Source of the DNA: Chryseolinea sp.
Lineage (GTDB): Bacteria; Bacteroidota; Bacteroidia; Cytophagales; Cyclobacteriaceae
DNA: 64,000 bases
Assembly: GCA_025923195.1 (NCBI GenBank)
Contig: JAICGJ010000006.1
Location: forward strand, 22,349-86,348
Direction: 5' to 3'
Shown here: positions 37,203-46,312 of the stretch, one piece after another
Layout: each line of letters opens with the position of its first letter
How positions within the stretch are numbered: the stretch's first letter is position 1
Program-made: the position numbers and the translations under genes
Notes under the pieces: model-generated
Seen by the model: the letters and a program-made list of their open reading frames with translations, nothing else
Databases searched by the model: none
What the model was told of the DNA's origin: nothing

Positions 37203-37605
37203 ACGCAAGCTGATAAGCCGGGTTCTGTTTCCTCCGCCAATTGGCGGGGGACCCTTATCATTTATCTGGTCATGCCATCGCTGGCATGATCTATCAGTCT
37301 ACCCGTCACGCCTGGTATTGTTAACGAGCCGCTAACCACTTGCGTGGGCGTAACCTATTTGACCTTTCAACGCGTAAGGTTTACCATGCTCACGCCATCA
37401 CTGGCGTGACGGTGAGCTCTTACCCCACCTTTTCACCTTTTCCCTCCGCCAGCTGGCGGAGGGTAGTTTATTTTCTGTGGCACTATCTGTTGATGGCGTT
37501 GTTGGGCGCCACCACCTTCCCGTTAGGAAGTACGCCGCTCTATGTTGCCCGGACTTTCCTCCCTGGTGCCCGGTGAAGAGCCCCAGAGCGATAAGGTCGC
37601 TTGCA
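37203..37605 (-). ncRNA. rnpB: RNase P RNA, bacterial type A
   Basis: On the minus strand the conserved 5' region appears (GCAAGC at 37604-37599, then CACCGGGCACCAGGGAGG, GAAAGTCCGGGCAAC) and the 3' end carries AACCCGGCTTATCAGCTTGC. GCAAGC at the 5' end pairs with GCTTGC at 37210-37205 to form P1. The ~400-nt length fits type A RNA, the ribozyme that makes tRNA 5' ends. Four arms are short near-perfect palindromes (see findings). A terminator follows. End positions are accurate to a few bases. Confidence 0.95.
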
Positions 37606-37608
37606 TTC

Positions 37609-37616
37609 CAAAGTTA
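37609..37616 (-). promoter_or_regulatory. -7 promoter element of rnpB
   Basis: On the minus strand TAACTTTG (37616-37609) matches TAnnTTTG exactly and would start transcription near 37604, the first base of the P1 helix. No good -33 element was identified. Confidence 0.55.
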
Positions 37617-37762
37617 ATGGTTATTAGATATCTATTCTGTATCGGCAAAAATCTTAAGCTATTTGCTTTAGATACATGATCCGAACAGAAATTTCATGTG
37701 AGGAGTTCCGGGCCGTATGTCCTTGAAAAACGCTCAAATGAGCAACATCAAGTTACCTAGCC

Positions 37763-37818
37763 ACTATTAACTATTAACTAATAACTAATAACGATTAACG
37801 GATAACAGATAACGGTTA
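37763..37818. repeat. Heptamer tandem array, eight 7-bp units
   Basis: Eight uninterrupted heptamers: ACTATTA, ACTATTA, ACTAATA, ACTAATA, ACGATTA, ACGGATA, ACAGATA, ACGGTTA. The first two and last bases are invariant. It lies between rnpB and the YbjN-like gene. A second eight-unit array of the same consensus occurs at 49870. Confidence 0.85.
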
Positions 37819-37830
37819 ACGTACACCCGG

Positions 37831-38229
37831 CTAATGAATATCCTTACCCGTCAGTTTTAGTTCGTAATAGTCAGCAAGCTTCGCGACTTCCTGAACCATT
37901 TCTTTTACCTGGTCCTGCGAGGCCGTTGACGTGAGGCACGACGCTTCGACTTTTAGATAGCCTTCCTCCAGCACAAATTTGCTATAATCAAAATCAGCAT
38001 TCTTTTCCAAAAGAGATTTCAGATCAAGACTGGTAGTGTATGCGCAGACCTTTGATGTAAAAATTGCCTGGTCTCTCCCCGACACCGGACTGGTTTGTTT
38101 GACGGCTAAAACAGTTTGAAATCGACTTCCATTAATGGGGATAATTACAACGGACTTACTGCTATCGTAATCCGTGAATTGTCCCCCGATTTGTTCGGCA
38201 TACTGCTCGAGGTACTGCATGATATCCAT
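37831..38229 (-). CDS. YbjN-like domain protein
   Basis: A 132-residue acidic protein that resembles the YbjN / type III secretion chaperone-like fold: alternating strands (QFTDYDSSKSVVIIPI, RFQTVLAVKQT, QAIFTSKVCAYT, KFVLEEGYLKVEASCL) and a C-terminal helix (QVKEMVQEVAKLADYYELKL). YbjN proteins are thought to assist or regulate protein folding or sensory functions, with no defined activity. No secretion signal is present. It lies between the rnpB region and the DUF2279 gene on the minus strand. Confidence 0.6.
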   Translation of the reverse strand: MDIMQYLEQYAEQIGGQFTDYDSSKSVVIIPINGSRFQTVLAVKQTSPVSGRDQAIFTSKVCAYTTSLDLKSLLEKNADFDYSKFVLEEGYLKVEASCLTSTASQDQVKEMVQEVAKLADYYELKLTGKDIH

Positions 38230-38307
38230 AAAAAAATTGGTTAAAGGAGACTGAATTTAAGGAATAAGAAGCATCCTTTCGTCAGAACAGACACATTAAT
38301 TTTACAC

Positions 38308-39180
38308 TCAAAAGTACAAGGGATGGAACTTTACGCCTTTTTGAGAAAACCCGATCGTTGGCGCCGGGATCTTGATCATGTTAGCAAGGAACAGCAAAGT
38401 ATTTATCGCCTTGGAACGCGATTTAATAGCTGTCAGGTCGAAGTCAATGGCAAGGTAATACTGGCGAAAGGGCTTGGCATGGCCGGCCTCAATGTTTTGG
38501 TAGTCGCGCGCGTAAACCATCCCTTCGGCGCCGTAGCCTACTGCAAAATTCAACCAACGCGGAAACTTTGTAAACTTATCAATATCGAACGATAACCAGA
38601 AAGTCTGGCCATTGTAATCCTTAAAGATTTCACTCGTGAGATCGCCCCCAAGAAGGTCAGATCGCATTTCGGCATAGCGAGTTCGGTGAAATGAGAACTT
38701 AGGATGGATCCTGACTTCTTTCCAAAGTCGTGACTGGACCAAATAGAATGCTGACCCTGCCGCATTCGCAACCAGATCGCCTCCAGAAGCGCCGTAGGCG
38801 TCGGAAAAACCATCAAGGATCTCAATGGGCAACATTAACCCAAACCCAACGAGCGACCCGATGAGATCAGATCTTTGAGGTTCAACATTGCACCACTGCA
38901 AGGCCCTCGAAGTTCCATAGCTGAAATAAAAGCTTGAAAAGAAATGCCCGGCCTTGTCCATTTGTTTCCACTCGGCATTATCGTTAAAAAATTGAAAGGG
39001 CTGACTCTCAGCTTCCGAATACCATAGGTGGCTGAGGCCCGCTAACGCGATACTATATGCAACGGTCCCGCCAATCGCGAATGTCTTCAGACGTTTTTTA
39101 TTGACCCCAGATACAGAATCAGCAACTTGGCTAAAGGATACGCATGGAAGGAGCACAAATATGAGAAACCACTTACTCAT
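38308..39180 (-). CDS. DUF2279 exported protein downstream of tamB
   Basis: 290 residues from the ATG at 39180, which overlaps the tamB stop by 8 bases (ATGAGTAAG). A signal peptide (MSKWFLIFVLLPCVSFSQ) leads a DUF2279 domain with WKQMDKAGHFFSSFYFSYGTSRAL, PIEILDGFSDAYGASGGDLVANAAG and later repeated amphipathic strands. It is probably an envelope protein. The overlap indicates translational coupling to tamB, so a role in outer membrane biogenesis is plausible, but that is inference. Confidence 0.8.
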   Translation of the reverse strand: MSKWFLIFVLLPCVSFSQVADSVSGVNKKRLKTFAIGGTVAYSIALAGLSHLWYSEAESQPFQFFNDNAEWKQMDKAGHFFSSFYFSYGTSRALQWCNVEPQRSDLIGSLVGFGLMLPIEILDGFSDAYGASGGDLVANAAGSAFYLVQSRLWKEVRIHPKFSFHRTRYAEMRSDLLGGDLTSEIFKDYNGQTFWLSFDIDKFTKFPRWLNFAVGYGAEGMVYARDYQNIEAGHAKPFRQYYLAIDFDLTAIKSRSKAINTLLFLANMIKIPAPTIGFSQKGVKFHPLYF

Positions 39181-42100
39181 CTTCTTTGAGGGCTTCCACA
39201 TTCATGTCTATAACTTCAGGATCGGCGTTTCTTTCTTCTCGCGACGAACGGAAAAGGTCTCTAAGCTCATTGAAAGATTGCGTATATATGAGACTGGCAC
39301 CGGTAGTCATTGCCGTTTGATTGTTCACGGAGCTGAGGATTGCATTATAGTTTGTTCTGCTATACATCTTGACCCGCAGTTTGCCATCCGCTGTGAGTTT
39401 ATATTCTACAGCCCAGTCACCCGCGAGACTGGACGGGTTAGGCTGATTGCCTGGATTTTGACTTGTGTTATTGAACGTACCATCACCAGACACTCTTAAA
39501 CGGCCATTCATAAACGTATAGGCGAACCGTAGCTGGAAGGTATTGAATGACTCCTGATCCATCGACGAGACATCGACATCGATTTCCAAATTCTCATCCA
39601 CCTGGCTCATCCAATAACTAAGCTGGTTCGAGAGTAATTCACTTAAGCTGCTGACGACGGATCCGCTGGTGTTAAATGATTCGGGTGATGAAAATCTTCG
39701 CAAGATAATCAGACTGAACACCTGGCGATTTAGCTCCTGCTCATCCAATCTGTTTTTAAACGCTGTAAATTCTAAATCTAGGTTCAGCGGCCCGGCGTTA
39801 GGTGAGACACCGGCATTCTGTGGAAGGTCCGTTGCCGTGATTTCAAAATTGATATCAGGGGATAACATCTGTCCGTCCATTTTCATCAGCACCTGGACGG
39901 GGTATTTGCGTCTCGCCGCGGGAATAGGATCGATAGCATGCGCTTCAGGAAGTATAGGGAGCAATGAAGCAAGCTGGCTGTAGGTGGCCCTGATATCGAC
40001 GACAGCCTCATAAGGGTCTCCCAGCCAGGTAATCCTGCTCCCTTTCAGTATCTCAAACTCTTTGTTGATAATATCATAGAGGGTAAAATTGTACCACCCT
40101 TCTGTAAATTCGACGGATCCAAGCATGCTGAACTCGCCCTTTGTATCAATTTGGAGTTTGAGGTCTCCGTCTCCTCTACCTCTGATAATATCGCCGGACT
40201 TCAGATCGATAATGATTTCGCAATATGCCTCAGGCGTAACGTCAAGATTCAGGTCGAATGTGATGCCTGTTAAATTTACTTTCTTATCCGCGGCTCGTTC
40301 TATTTTTTTAGTAAAGGTGGTATCTGTAAAATTCACAAAGGTTATAAAGTCTTTGCGATCAATGGAAGATACTCCACTGATGGGTATGTAAACCCTTGTG
40401 TTTTTTTCTGTTCGGGCATTCGATGTGATGCGCAAATTCGATAGTGGTCCGCTAAATTTTACCTCTCCCGTTGCATAGGCCTGACCATAAAACAGGCTGT
40501 TGTCCTTGACCGTTGTATTTAAGACCTGAAAATTCCTGAATGATGCGTCTAACGAGATGGCCATGCTACCGAAGTCAGCGTGCGTTATGGCGCCGTTTAA
40601 TTTTCCATTATTCCGGGAAGCGTCTGTCAAAACAATATCCTTAAAATAGATGGAGGTTGGTGTCAGCCCGATGTTCCCTGTAAAACGGTACATGGTTCGA
40701 AGATAGTTGATCATGATCTGCGCGTCTGAGACGCTTCCCTCACCATTTATCTGGGGTGAGGCAAGTTGGCCCACAATCTTGAATTCACCGGAAATAGTCC
40801 CTTCAATATTGCTCAAAATATCATCAATAAAGGGTTCGACAATTTTGAGGTTTGCATTCTTTAGATTTGCAGTGATGTCAATTGGACTTTCCTTTCGCGA
40901 CGGTGTATAATCGCCTGTAACGTCGAGTATTCTTTCCTGGGTTCTGTCGATCACAAGATTAATGTTGAATTTATGCTGAGCCGTGTCCCACTCGTTCTTG
41001 CCAGCTATATCCCCGATGAGGAATTCGTTAATATTCAGATCGCGAATGCCAATCTCATTTTGAAGCGACGGATCTCCGTAATAGTTGCTCATCTTCAATT
41101 GGGCATTCATGGTGCCTGTAAATTTTTTGTCTGTCAGCACATTGAACAGTGATAAATCGAGGGCATGCACGTCTAATGACAATAGATGAGACGGGTTCTC
41201 CGAAACAATTCCATCAAGAGTAATGGATTGCTCACCGTTTACCAGGGCCAATTCATTAAAACGCCAGCCACTGTTCTTCACATTGATGAAATTACCTTCG
41301 CGAAACGTCCATTCACGCTCCAGCAGTTTTAAAGTTGACCGCGCCATGGTGATCCTCGTGCTGTCGGACAGGAAATCCACGGTGCCATCCAGCCTGATGT
41401 TATTAGATTGGTCAACCTGGTCAACATCCACGCCGAAGTCAATGTGACTGCGATCCCAGATTGCCTCAGCTAACAGGTTCTTTGTTTTAATATGGGGACC
41501 TATAGACTGATTTTCAGAATTTATGGAAAGCATAGCAAGCACGTTGGTGCTATCGCTGACCTTCGACGCTGTTAGATCGATTTCGCTGTTGACGAATAGT
41601 GAATTTTCAAATTGCAGGGAGTCAAATCTTGTATAGCCCTGAAAAATGGTCGTATGTCCGCTGGTGAAACTGCCCTCAAACGCAACGTCAGGTGAAAGTT
41701 TGAAGTTTACACTTAGCAGTGAAGCCAAGGGTTTGATGTCTTTTACTTTTATATTGATAGCTGCCTGATATGTTTTTGGCTTGTATGTTTTGTTGCTATA
41801 ATAGTAGTCGGACTTCCTTTCATCATTCTCAATGTTAAGTGCGATTTCATCTGATAACATTTGAATGTCAGTGTAGAGGTCAGAGAAATAGTAGTCACCA
41901 GTTACCTCAAGGTCTGCTAGTGAAGTTTCAAGAAGCAGTCTTCGATTGTCAAGACGATGTTGTGAATTCAGGCTGATACTTTCAAGGCTTAATGATTTGC
42001 CATTAAAGTCAATTTGAAAATTTCTAAAGTCCGCGGTTCCTGTGAGAGAATCGAGCGATAGCCCTTTAATATCAGCAATCAGATCAGTTTTCAGAAAAAT

Positions 42101-43738
42101 GTTGTCTGAAGTAAGCTTAAGATTATGTAAGTAAGCTGTGTCTAAAGAAGCCTGAACTTGGATTATACTTTTTCCCTCACGCAGGTCAACAAAACCATTT
42201 CCGCTGAATTGAAGATTAGGATCATCTATTTCAACAAAACCGTTGATCCGTTCCAGTGCGAGACGTGCATTTGTGTTTATATTCTTATAGTCATATCCTC
42301 TAATGCCTATTGAGTAAACATTTCCATCCAGCTGGAAGTCAGCTGTATTTTGAGTAAGTCCGGAACCCTTTACACGCCCGTCCATGCTCACTTTTTGAAA
42401 CGTCACCGTGTCATCCAAATACCGACCCAAATCAAATTTCGTGAGGGATAATCGCCCGCTGTATTCTGAACGGTCGAAATTCTTTTCATTTACTTTGAAG
42501 TTTATATCTGAATTGATCACGCCAAGTCTCCCTGTAAAATTTCCGTTGGCAACGAAGTCAGTAGGGTACCCGAGAAACTGGCCATCCATTGAAAGCATCC
42601 CCATCGGCAGCAGCCGCGCCATAGTATTTTCATTAAATAAAAACGATAGGTCATTGGGGTCGACGGTCGAATTTTTCAGGTTTATGTTCATGAACGTCTC
42701 CGTGATGTTGGGCAGTCCATCCATGTCAATAGACCCTAGCAGGTGAGAATTCCCGATGTCGATTTTCATATCCGAAAACTTGAAGTTTTTGACACCGCCA
42801 TTGAAGAGTCCTTCCACCCTAAAAGGTTGTTCAATCGCCTCGACTCCGGCAACGAAAAATGCAAGGTCTCTAGGATATATCACGGTGTTGTCAAGACGTG
42901 CGTGGATCTTGACTTTGTCCACAAAATTATTGAGATCGAGCAACCGGTCGTAGGTGAAGATCACCGTATCCGATACCACACTTTCACCAGCCTGAACGTT
43001 AAGACCTATAAATTCCATTGACTTTTGGCAAACACGAAAAAAGGTTGAAATTTGCTTGACCTGGAACTTTGATCTCAAGTCTTCTGCGATGAGGGTGCTG
43101 ACATGAAACTCGGTGGTATCACCGAGGATAACGAAGCTGCTCAGCTGACCTTCATCTACCGAAAGCGAAAAATGATTATAATCAAAACCTGAGGCAACGC
43201 TGTCTCGATCCTGATTCACATAAGTAAATTGGCTGCGGTTCACGAACGCCTCGCCGATGTTTATTCTGGGCGGATTTTTTCTACCGCCTCTCGATCCGGA
43301 GGAATAACCCTGGTTGATCCTGTATATGAACACGTTCATATTGAGATCCCGCGACGTGTCTGACTCGTCAATCCGGGTAACGAATACGTGGGCACTGTCT
43401 ACAAAAACGCCATCGATGTTAACTTTTCTATTCTCCCAAAGCTGTGAAAGCTCAAAATTGATAAGAATTTCGCGCGCCTTGATCATTTGATTGTTTGCAG
43501 GATCGTATACCGAAACATTCTGAAGTTCCAGACGGTCGAACCACAGCATTCGGAAGCTTTCGACAGTGGTGGTGAAACCCGTAATTTGCGTAAAGTCCTT
43601 TAAAAATTTTCCGATAAAATAGTTTTGTACAGGTGGGATCTGGAGGATCAGAAAACCCGAGATGACTAAAAAAAGGATCCCAGTGACGGTATAAGCCAAT
43701 ACTGAACGTATCCTATTTTTAATAACTTGCAAGTTCAT
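39173..43738 (-). CDS. tamB: TamB-family translocation and assembly module protein
   Basis: 1521 residues. An N-terminal membrane anchor (VLAYTVTGILFLVISGFLI) is followed by a very long beta-rich region of AsmA/TamB repeats and ends in the TamB C-terminal (DUF490) domain: GWYNFTLYDIINKEFEILKGSRITWLGDPYEAVVDIRATY and SIDRKDFITFVNF before it. It spans the periplasm and, with BamA-type proteins, moves lipids or helps insert outer membrane proteins. No TamA/BamA gene is adjacent; DUF2279 follows. The start is divergent from tsaD with only 10 bases between them. Confidence 0.93.
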   Translation of the reverse strand: MNLQVIKNRIRSVLAYTVTGILFLVISGFLILQIPPVQNYFIGKFLKDFTQITGFTTTVESFRMLWFDRLELQNVSVYDPANNQMIKAREILINFELSQLWENRKVNIDGVFVDSAHVFVTRIDESDTSRDLNMNVFIYRINQGYSSGSRGGRKNPPRINIGEAFVNRSQFTYVNQDRDSVASGFDYNHFSLSVDEGQLSSFVILGDTTEFHVSTLIAEDLRSKFQVKQISTFFRVCQKSMEFIGLNVQAGESVVSDTVIFTYDRLLDLNNFVDKVKIHARLDNTVIYPRDLAFFVAGVEAIEQPFRVEGLFNGGVKNFKFSDMKIDIGNSHLLGSIDMDGLPNITETFMNINLKNSTVDPNDLSFLFNENTMARLLPMGMLSMDGQFLGYPTDFVANGNFTGRLGVINSDINFKVNEKNFDRSEYSGRLSLTKFDLGRYLDDTVTFQKVSMDGRVKGSGLTQNTADFQLDGNVYSIGIRGYDYKNINTNARLALERINGFVEIDDPNLQFSGNGFVDLREGKSIIQVQASLDTAYLHNLKLTSDNIFLKTDLIADIKGLSLDSLTGTADFRNFQIDFNGKSLSLESISLNSQHRLDNRRLLLETSLADLEVTGDYYFSDLYTDIQMLSDEIALNIENDERKSDYYYSNKTYKPKTYQAAINIKVKDIKPLASLLSVNFKLSPDVAFEGSFTSGHTTIFQGYTRFDSLQFENSLFVNSEIDLTASKVSDSTNVLAMLSINSENQSIGPHIKTKNLLAEAIWDRSHIDFGVDVDQVDQSNNIRLDGTVDFLSDSTRITMARSTLKLLEREWTFREGNFINVKNSGWRFNELALVNGEQSITLDGIVSENPSHLLSLDVHALDLSLFNVLTDKKFTGTMNAQLKMSNYYGDPSLQNEIGIRDLNINEFLIGDIAGKNEWDTAQHKFNINLVIDRTQERILDVTGDYTPSRKESPIDITANLKNANLKIVEPFIDDILSNIEGTISGEFKIVGQLASPQINGEGSVSDAQIMINYLRTMYRFTGNIGLTPTSIYFKDIVLTDASRNNGKLNGAITHADFGSMAISLDASFRNFQVLNTTVKDNSLFYGQAYATGEVKFSGPLSNLRITSNARTEKNTRVYIPISGVSSIDRKDFITFVNFTDTTFTKKIERAADKKVNLTGITFDLNLDVTPEAYCEIIIDLKSGDIIRGRGDGDLKLQIDTKGEFSMLGSVEFTEGWYNFTLYDIINKEFEILKGSRITWLGDPYEAVVDIRATYSQLASLLPILPEAHAIDPIPAARRKYPVQVLMKMDGQMLSPDINFEITATDLPQNAGVSPNAGPLNLDLEFTAFKNRLDEQELNRQVFSLIILRRFSSPESFNTSGSVVSSLSELLSNQLSYWMSQVDENLEIDVDVSSMDQESFNTFQLRFAYTFMNGRLRVSGDGTFNNTSQNPGNQPNPSSLAGDWAVEYKLTADGKLRVKMYSRTNYNAILSSVNNQTAMTTGASLIYTQSFNELRDLFRSSREERNADPEVIDMNVEALKEDE

Positions 43739-43748
43739 TTGTCAACAC

Positions 43749-44753
43749 ATGGGTCCCATTATACTTGCCATTGAGTCTTCCTGCGATGAGACGTCTGCTT
43801 CCTTAATTAGAAACGGCAAGGTACTTAATAATATTATCGCGACACAGGCAGTACACCGAAAATACGGAGGCGTTGTCCCCGAGTTAGCATCCCGGGCGCA
43901 TCAACAAAATATCGTTGCAACCGTCGAGGAGGCAATGCAAGGTCCAGGCATTCGCAAAACAGATTTAGACGCGGTTGCGTTCACGCGTGGGCCTGGGCTG
44001 ATGGGCTCGCTATTGGTCGGCGTGTCGTATGCAAAAGGAATGGCACTCGCGCTCGGCATTCCCCTGATTGAGGTCAACCACATGCAAGCACATGTCCTTT
44101 CTCATTTTATCGATGACCCTAAACCCACGTTTCCATTTCTGTGCTTGACCGTAAGCGGCGGTCATACGCAAATCGTATTGGTCCGTGATCACTTGGACAT
44201 GGAAGTGATAGGACAGACACAGGACGACGCCGTTGGTGAGGCATTCGACAAAGCAGCAAAGATCATGGGACTGCCGTATCCCGGTGGACCTTTAATCGAC
44301 CAATACGCTCAAAAAGGCAATGCAAGTGCATTCACGTTTCCAGAAACCAACATGCCCGGTCTCGACTTTTCATTTAGTGGTATCAAGACTGCATTTTTAT
44401 ATTTTTTGCGTGATGAACGCGCAAAAAATCCGACGTTCCTGGAAGAAAACCTACACGATATCTGCGCCAGTCTTCAGCAAAATCTGGTTTATATGTTGCT
44501 CAACCGCCTCAGGCAGGCGAGTGAGCAAACCGACATTAAGACCATCGCCATTGCCGGTGGCGTTTCTGCTAATTCCGGTCTGCGTAGAGGGCTGCAATCC
44601 ATGGGCCAATTGTTAGGTTGGAATATTTTTATACCGGCATTTGAATATTGCACGGACAATGCGGCGATGATTGCCATGGCTGCGCATTTTAAATTTTTGA
44701 AAGGTGAATTCAGTTCCCTTGACGTTGTTCCTCTTGCCCGCATGCCAATGTAA
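43749..44753 (+). CDS. tsaD: tRNA N6-adenosine threonylcarbamoyltransferase
   Basis: 334 residues of the Kae1/TsaD fold. Motifs include the N-terminal LAIESSCDETS, the metal-binding HMQAHVLSHF, TVSGGHTQIVLV, DDAVGEAFDKAAKIMGLPYPGGP and the C-terminal AGGVSANSGLR and CTDNAAMIA. It transfers the threonylcarbamoyl group from the TsaC product to A37 of ANN-decoding tRNAs. It is divergent from tamB (10-base gap), so its promoter must overlap tamB coding sequence. Confidence 0.96.
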   Translation: MGPIILAIESSCDETSASLIRNGKVLNNIIATQAVHRKYGGVVPELASRAHQQNIVATVEEAMQGPGIRKTDLDAVAFTRGPGLMGSLLVGVSYAKGMALALGIPLIEVNHMQAHVLSHFIDDPKPTFPFLCLTVSGGHTQIVLVRDHLDMEVIGQTQDDAVGEAFDKAAKIMGLPYPGGPLIDQYAQKGNASAFTFPETNMPGLDFSFSGIKTAFLYFLRDERAKNPTFLEENLHDICASLQQNLVYMLLNRLRQASEQTDIKTIAIAGGVSANSGLRRGLQSMGQLLGWNIFIPAFEYCTDNAAMIAMAAHFKFLKGEFSSLDVVPLARMPM

Positions 44754-44779
44754 TTCAACTTTCTGGTGCTTTCTCAATT

Positions 44780-44787
44780 TAATTTTG
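44780..44787 (+). promoter_or_regulatory. Possible -7 element upstream of smpB
   Basis: TAATTTTG fits TAnnTTTG and lies 72 bases before the smpB ATG; no good -33 element is seen. The transcript would carry the 8-bp repeat array at 44822-44859 in its leader. Confidence 0.35.
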
Positions 44788-44821
44788 GACTTTAGTCCGG
44801 GTACAAATCTGGATATCAGTA

Positions 44822-44859
44822 ACTTCAACACTTCAACACTTCAACACTTCTGCACTTCT
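44822..44859 (+). repeat. 8-bp tandem array abutting the smpB start codon
   Basis: Units are ACTTCAAC three times (44822-44845), ACTTCTGC and a partial ACTTCT ending at 44859, directly before the ATG at 44860. The array takes the place of a ribosome-binding site. Confidence 0.9.
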
Positions 44860-45321
44860 ATGAAACAACGCTTTTCCAATGACATCAATATAAAGAACCG
44901 GCAAGCGGGATTTGAGTATGAATTGCTCGACAGGTACGTTGCCGGAATGGTACTAACAGGCACAGAAATAAAATCCATCCGGGAAGGCAAGGCAAACTTG
45001 CAGGATGGATATTGCTACATGAACAATAGCGAACTTTTTGTAAAGGGAATCAATATTACGCCCTATGCACAGGGTACTCATTATAATCATGAAGCAACCC
45101 GTGAACGAAAGTTACTTTTGAAACGCTCGGAGCTCAGAAAGCTGGAAGGTAAAGTCGAAGAGAAGGGACTTACCCTTGTGCCTACCCGCTTGTTCATCAA
45201 TGACCGGGGCTTAGCAAAATTGGAAATAGCCCTGGCGAAGGGGAAGAAAGTTTTTGACAAAAGAAATACCATTAAAGAACGAGATGCAAAGCGTGAACTT
45301 AGCCGTCTGAAGTTGAAATAA
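44860..45321 (+). CDS. smpB: SsrA-binding protein
   Basis: 153 residues from the ATG at 44860; a longer frame from 44704 would overlap tsaD. The family start NDINIKNRQAGFEYELLDRYVAGMVLTGTEIKSIREGKANLQDGY is followed by HYNHEATRERKLLLKRSELRKL and the basic C-terminal tail KRELSRLKLK that binds in the mRNA channel. It brings tmRNA to stalled ribosomes. The 8-bp repeat array ends at its start codon. The tmRNA gene is not in the window. Confidence 0.95.
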   Translation: MKQRFSNDINIKNRQAGFEYELLDRYVAGMVLTGTEIKSIREGKANLQDGYCYMNNSELFVKGINITPYAQGTHYNHEATRERKLLLKRSELRKLEGKVEEKGLTLVPTRLFINDRGLAKLEIALAKGKKVFDKRNTIKERDAKRELSRLKLK

Positions 45322-45342
45322 ATTATTAATTTTCGCCCCTGC

Positions 45343-46134
45343 ATGGAAATTTTGGAATATGGTGTCTGCCGTCTCAGCCTAGTGCCCGTCCGCGCTGAAA
45401 CGTCGGATAAAGGTGAACAGGTAACACAACTTCTTTTTGGCGATCACTATGAGGTGATTGATGAGGACAAAGACCGCAAGTGGGTTAGGATAAAAACTAA
45501 TTTTGACCAGTACGAAGGATGGATAGATGCCAAGCAGCATCATTTTATTTCGAAGGAATATTTTGAGTACCTGAATCACGCGGAATTTAAAATCACGACC
45601 GATATAACGTCCAGCATCCTTTACAATAAGAGCCGTCAGATTATCCTAATGGGCAGCATGATACCCATTTCAAGTTCAGAACTTTTTAAAATGGAAGAGC
45701 AGTTCGCCTTCATCGGTGAAGCAAAAAACTTAGGTCAGAAAAGGGAATTTGAATTTGTCAGAACGACTGCAATAAAATATCTCAACTCTCCGTATCTGTG
45801 GGGAGGTAAAAGCACATTCGGAGTAGACTGTTCTGGTTTTACGCAAATGGTTTTTAAGATTTGTGGATACAGGCTGTTAAGAGATTCAGGGCAGCAGGCG
45901 ACGCATGGCCGAGTGGTCAGCGCCGTGCACGAAGCAAAGCCTGGCGACTTGGCTTTCTTCCAAAACGTAGATGGAAAGATAAACCATGTGGGTATTCTAT
46001 TGGAGAAGGACAAGATCATTCATGCCTCCGGCCACGTCAGAGTCGACACATTCAACGAAAAAGGTATTTTAAATCAGGAAACAAAAGGATACACTCACCA
46101 CTTCTCTCACCTTCGTCGTGTTCTGGCCGATTGA
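45343..46134 (+). CDS. NlpC/P60-type (C40) cell-wall peptidase with SH3-like domains
   Basis: 263 residues without an evident signal peptide. The N-terminal half contains SH3-type segments (VCRLSLVPVRAETSDKGEQVTQLLFGDHYEVI, WVRIKTNFDQYEGWIDAKQH) and the C-terminal half an NlpC/P60 domain with catalytic Cys in GVDCSGFTQMVF and His in HVGILLEKDKIIHASGHVRVD. These enzymes cleave gamma-D-Glu-diaminopimelate or related peptide bonds, in peptidoglycan recycling or turnover. It lies 21 bases after smpB. Absence of a signal favours a cytoplasmic role. Confidence 0.9.
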   Translation: MEILEYGVCRLSLVPVRAETSDKGEQVTQLLFGDHYEVIDEDKDRKWVRIKTNFDQYEGWIDAKQHHFISKEYFEYLNHAEFKITTDITSSILYNKSRQIILMGSMIPISSSELFKMEEQFAFIGEAKNLGQKREFEFVRTTAIKYLNSPYLWGGKSTFGVDCSGFTQMVFKICGYRLLRDSGQQATHGRVVSAVHEAKPGDLAFFQNVDGKINHVGILLEKDKIIHASGHVRVDTFNEKGILNQETKGYTHHFSHLRRVLAD

Positions 46135-46312
46135 CATTCGCTTATGCGTATGATGGAGTCGGTTAGACCATACATTCTACCGCAAACCTGAAACATCTTT
46201 GTAGTTAGCAAGATTGGTTATATCTTACCATCATGAAATATCCATGCTTATCCGGAAACGAATTTCGGTGCGCGGATATTCTAAATGCCAAGTAAACAGA
46301 TACTATTGCCAA

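Noticed and set aside
37763..37818. Considered a CRISPR-like or origin-iteron array
   Set aside because: Units are contiguous 7-mers without spacers and no cas or replication gene is near.
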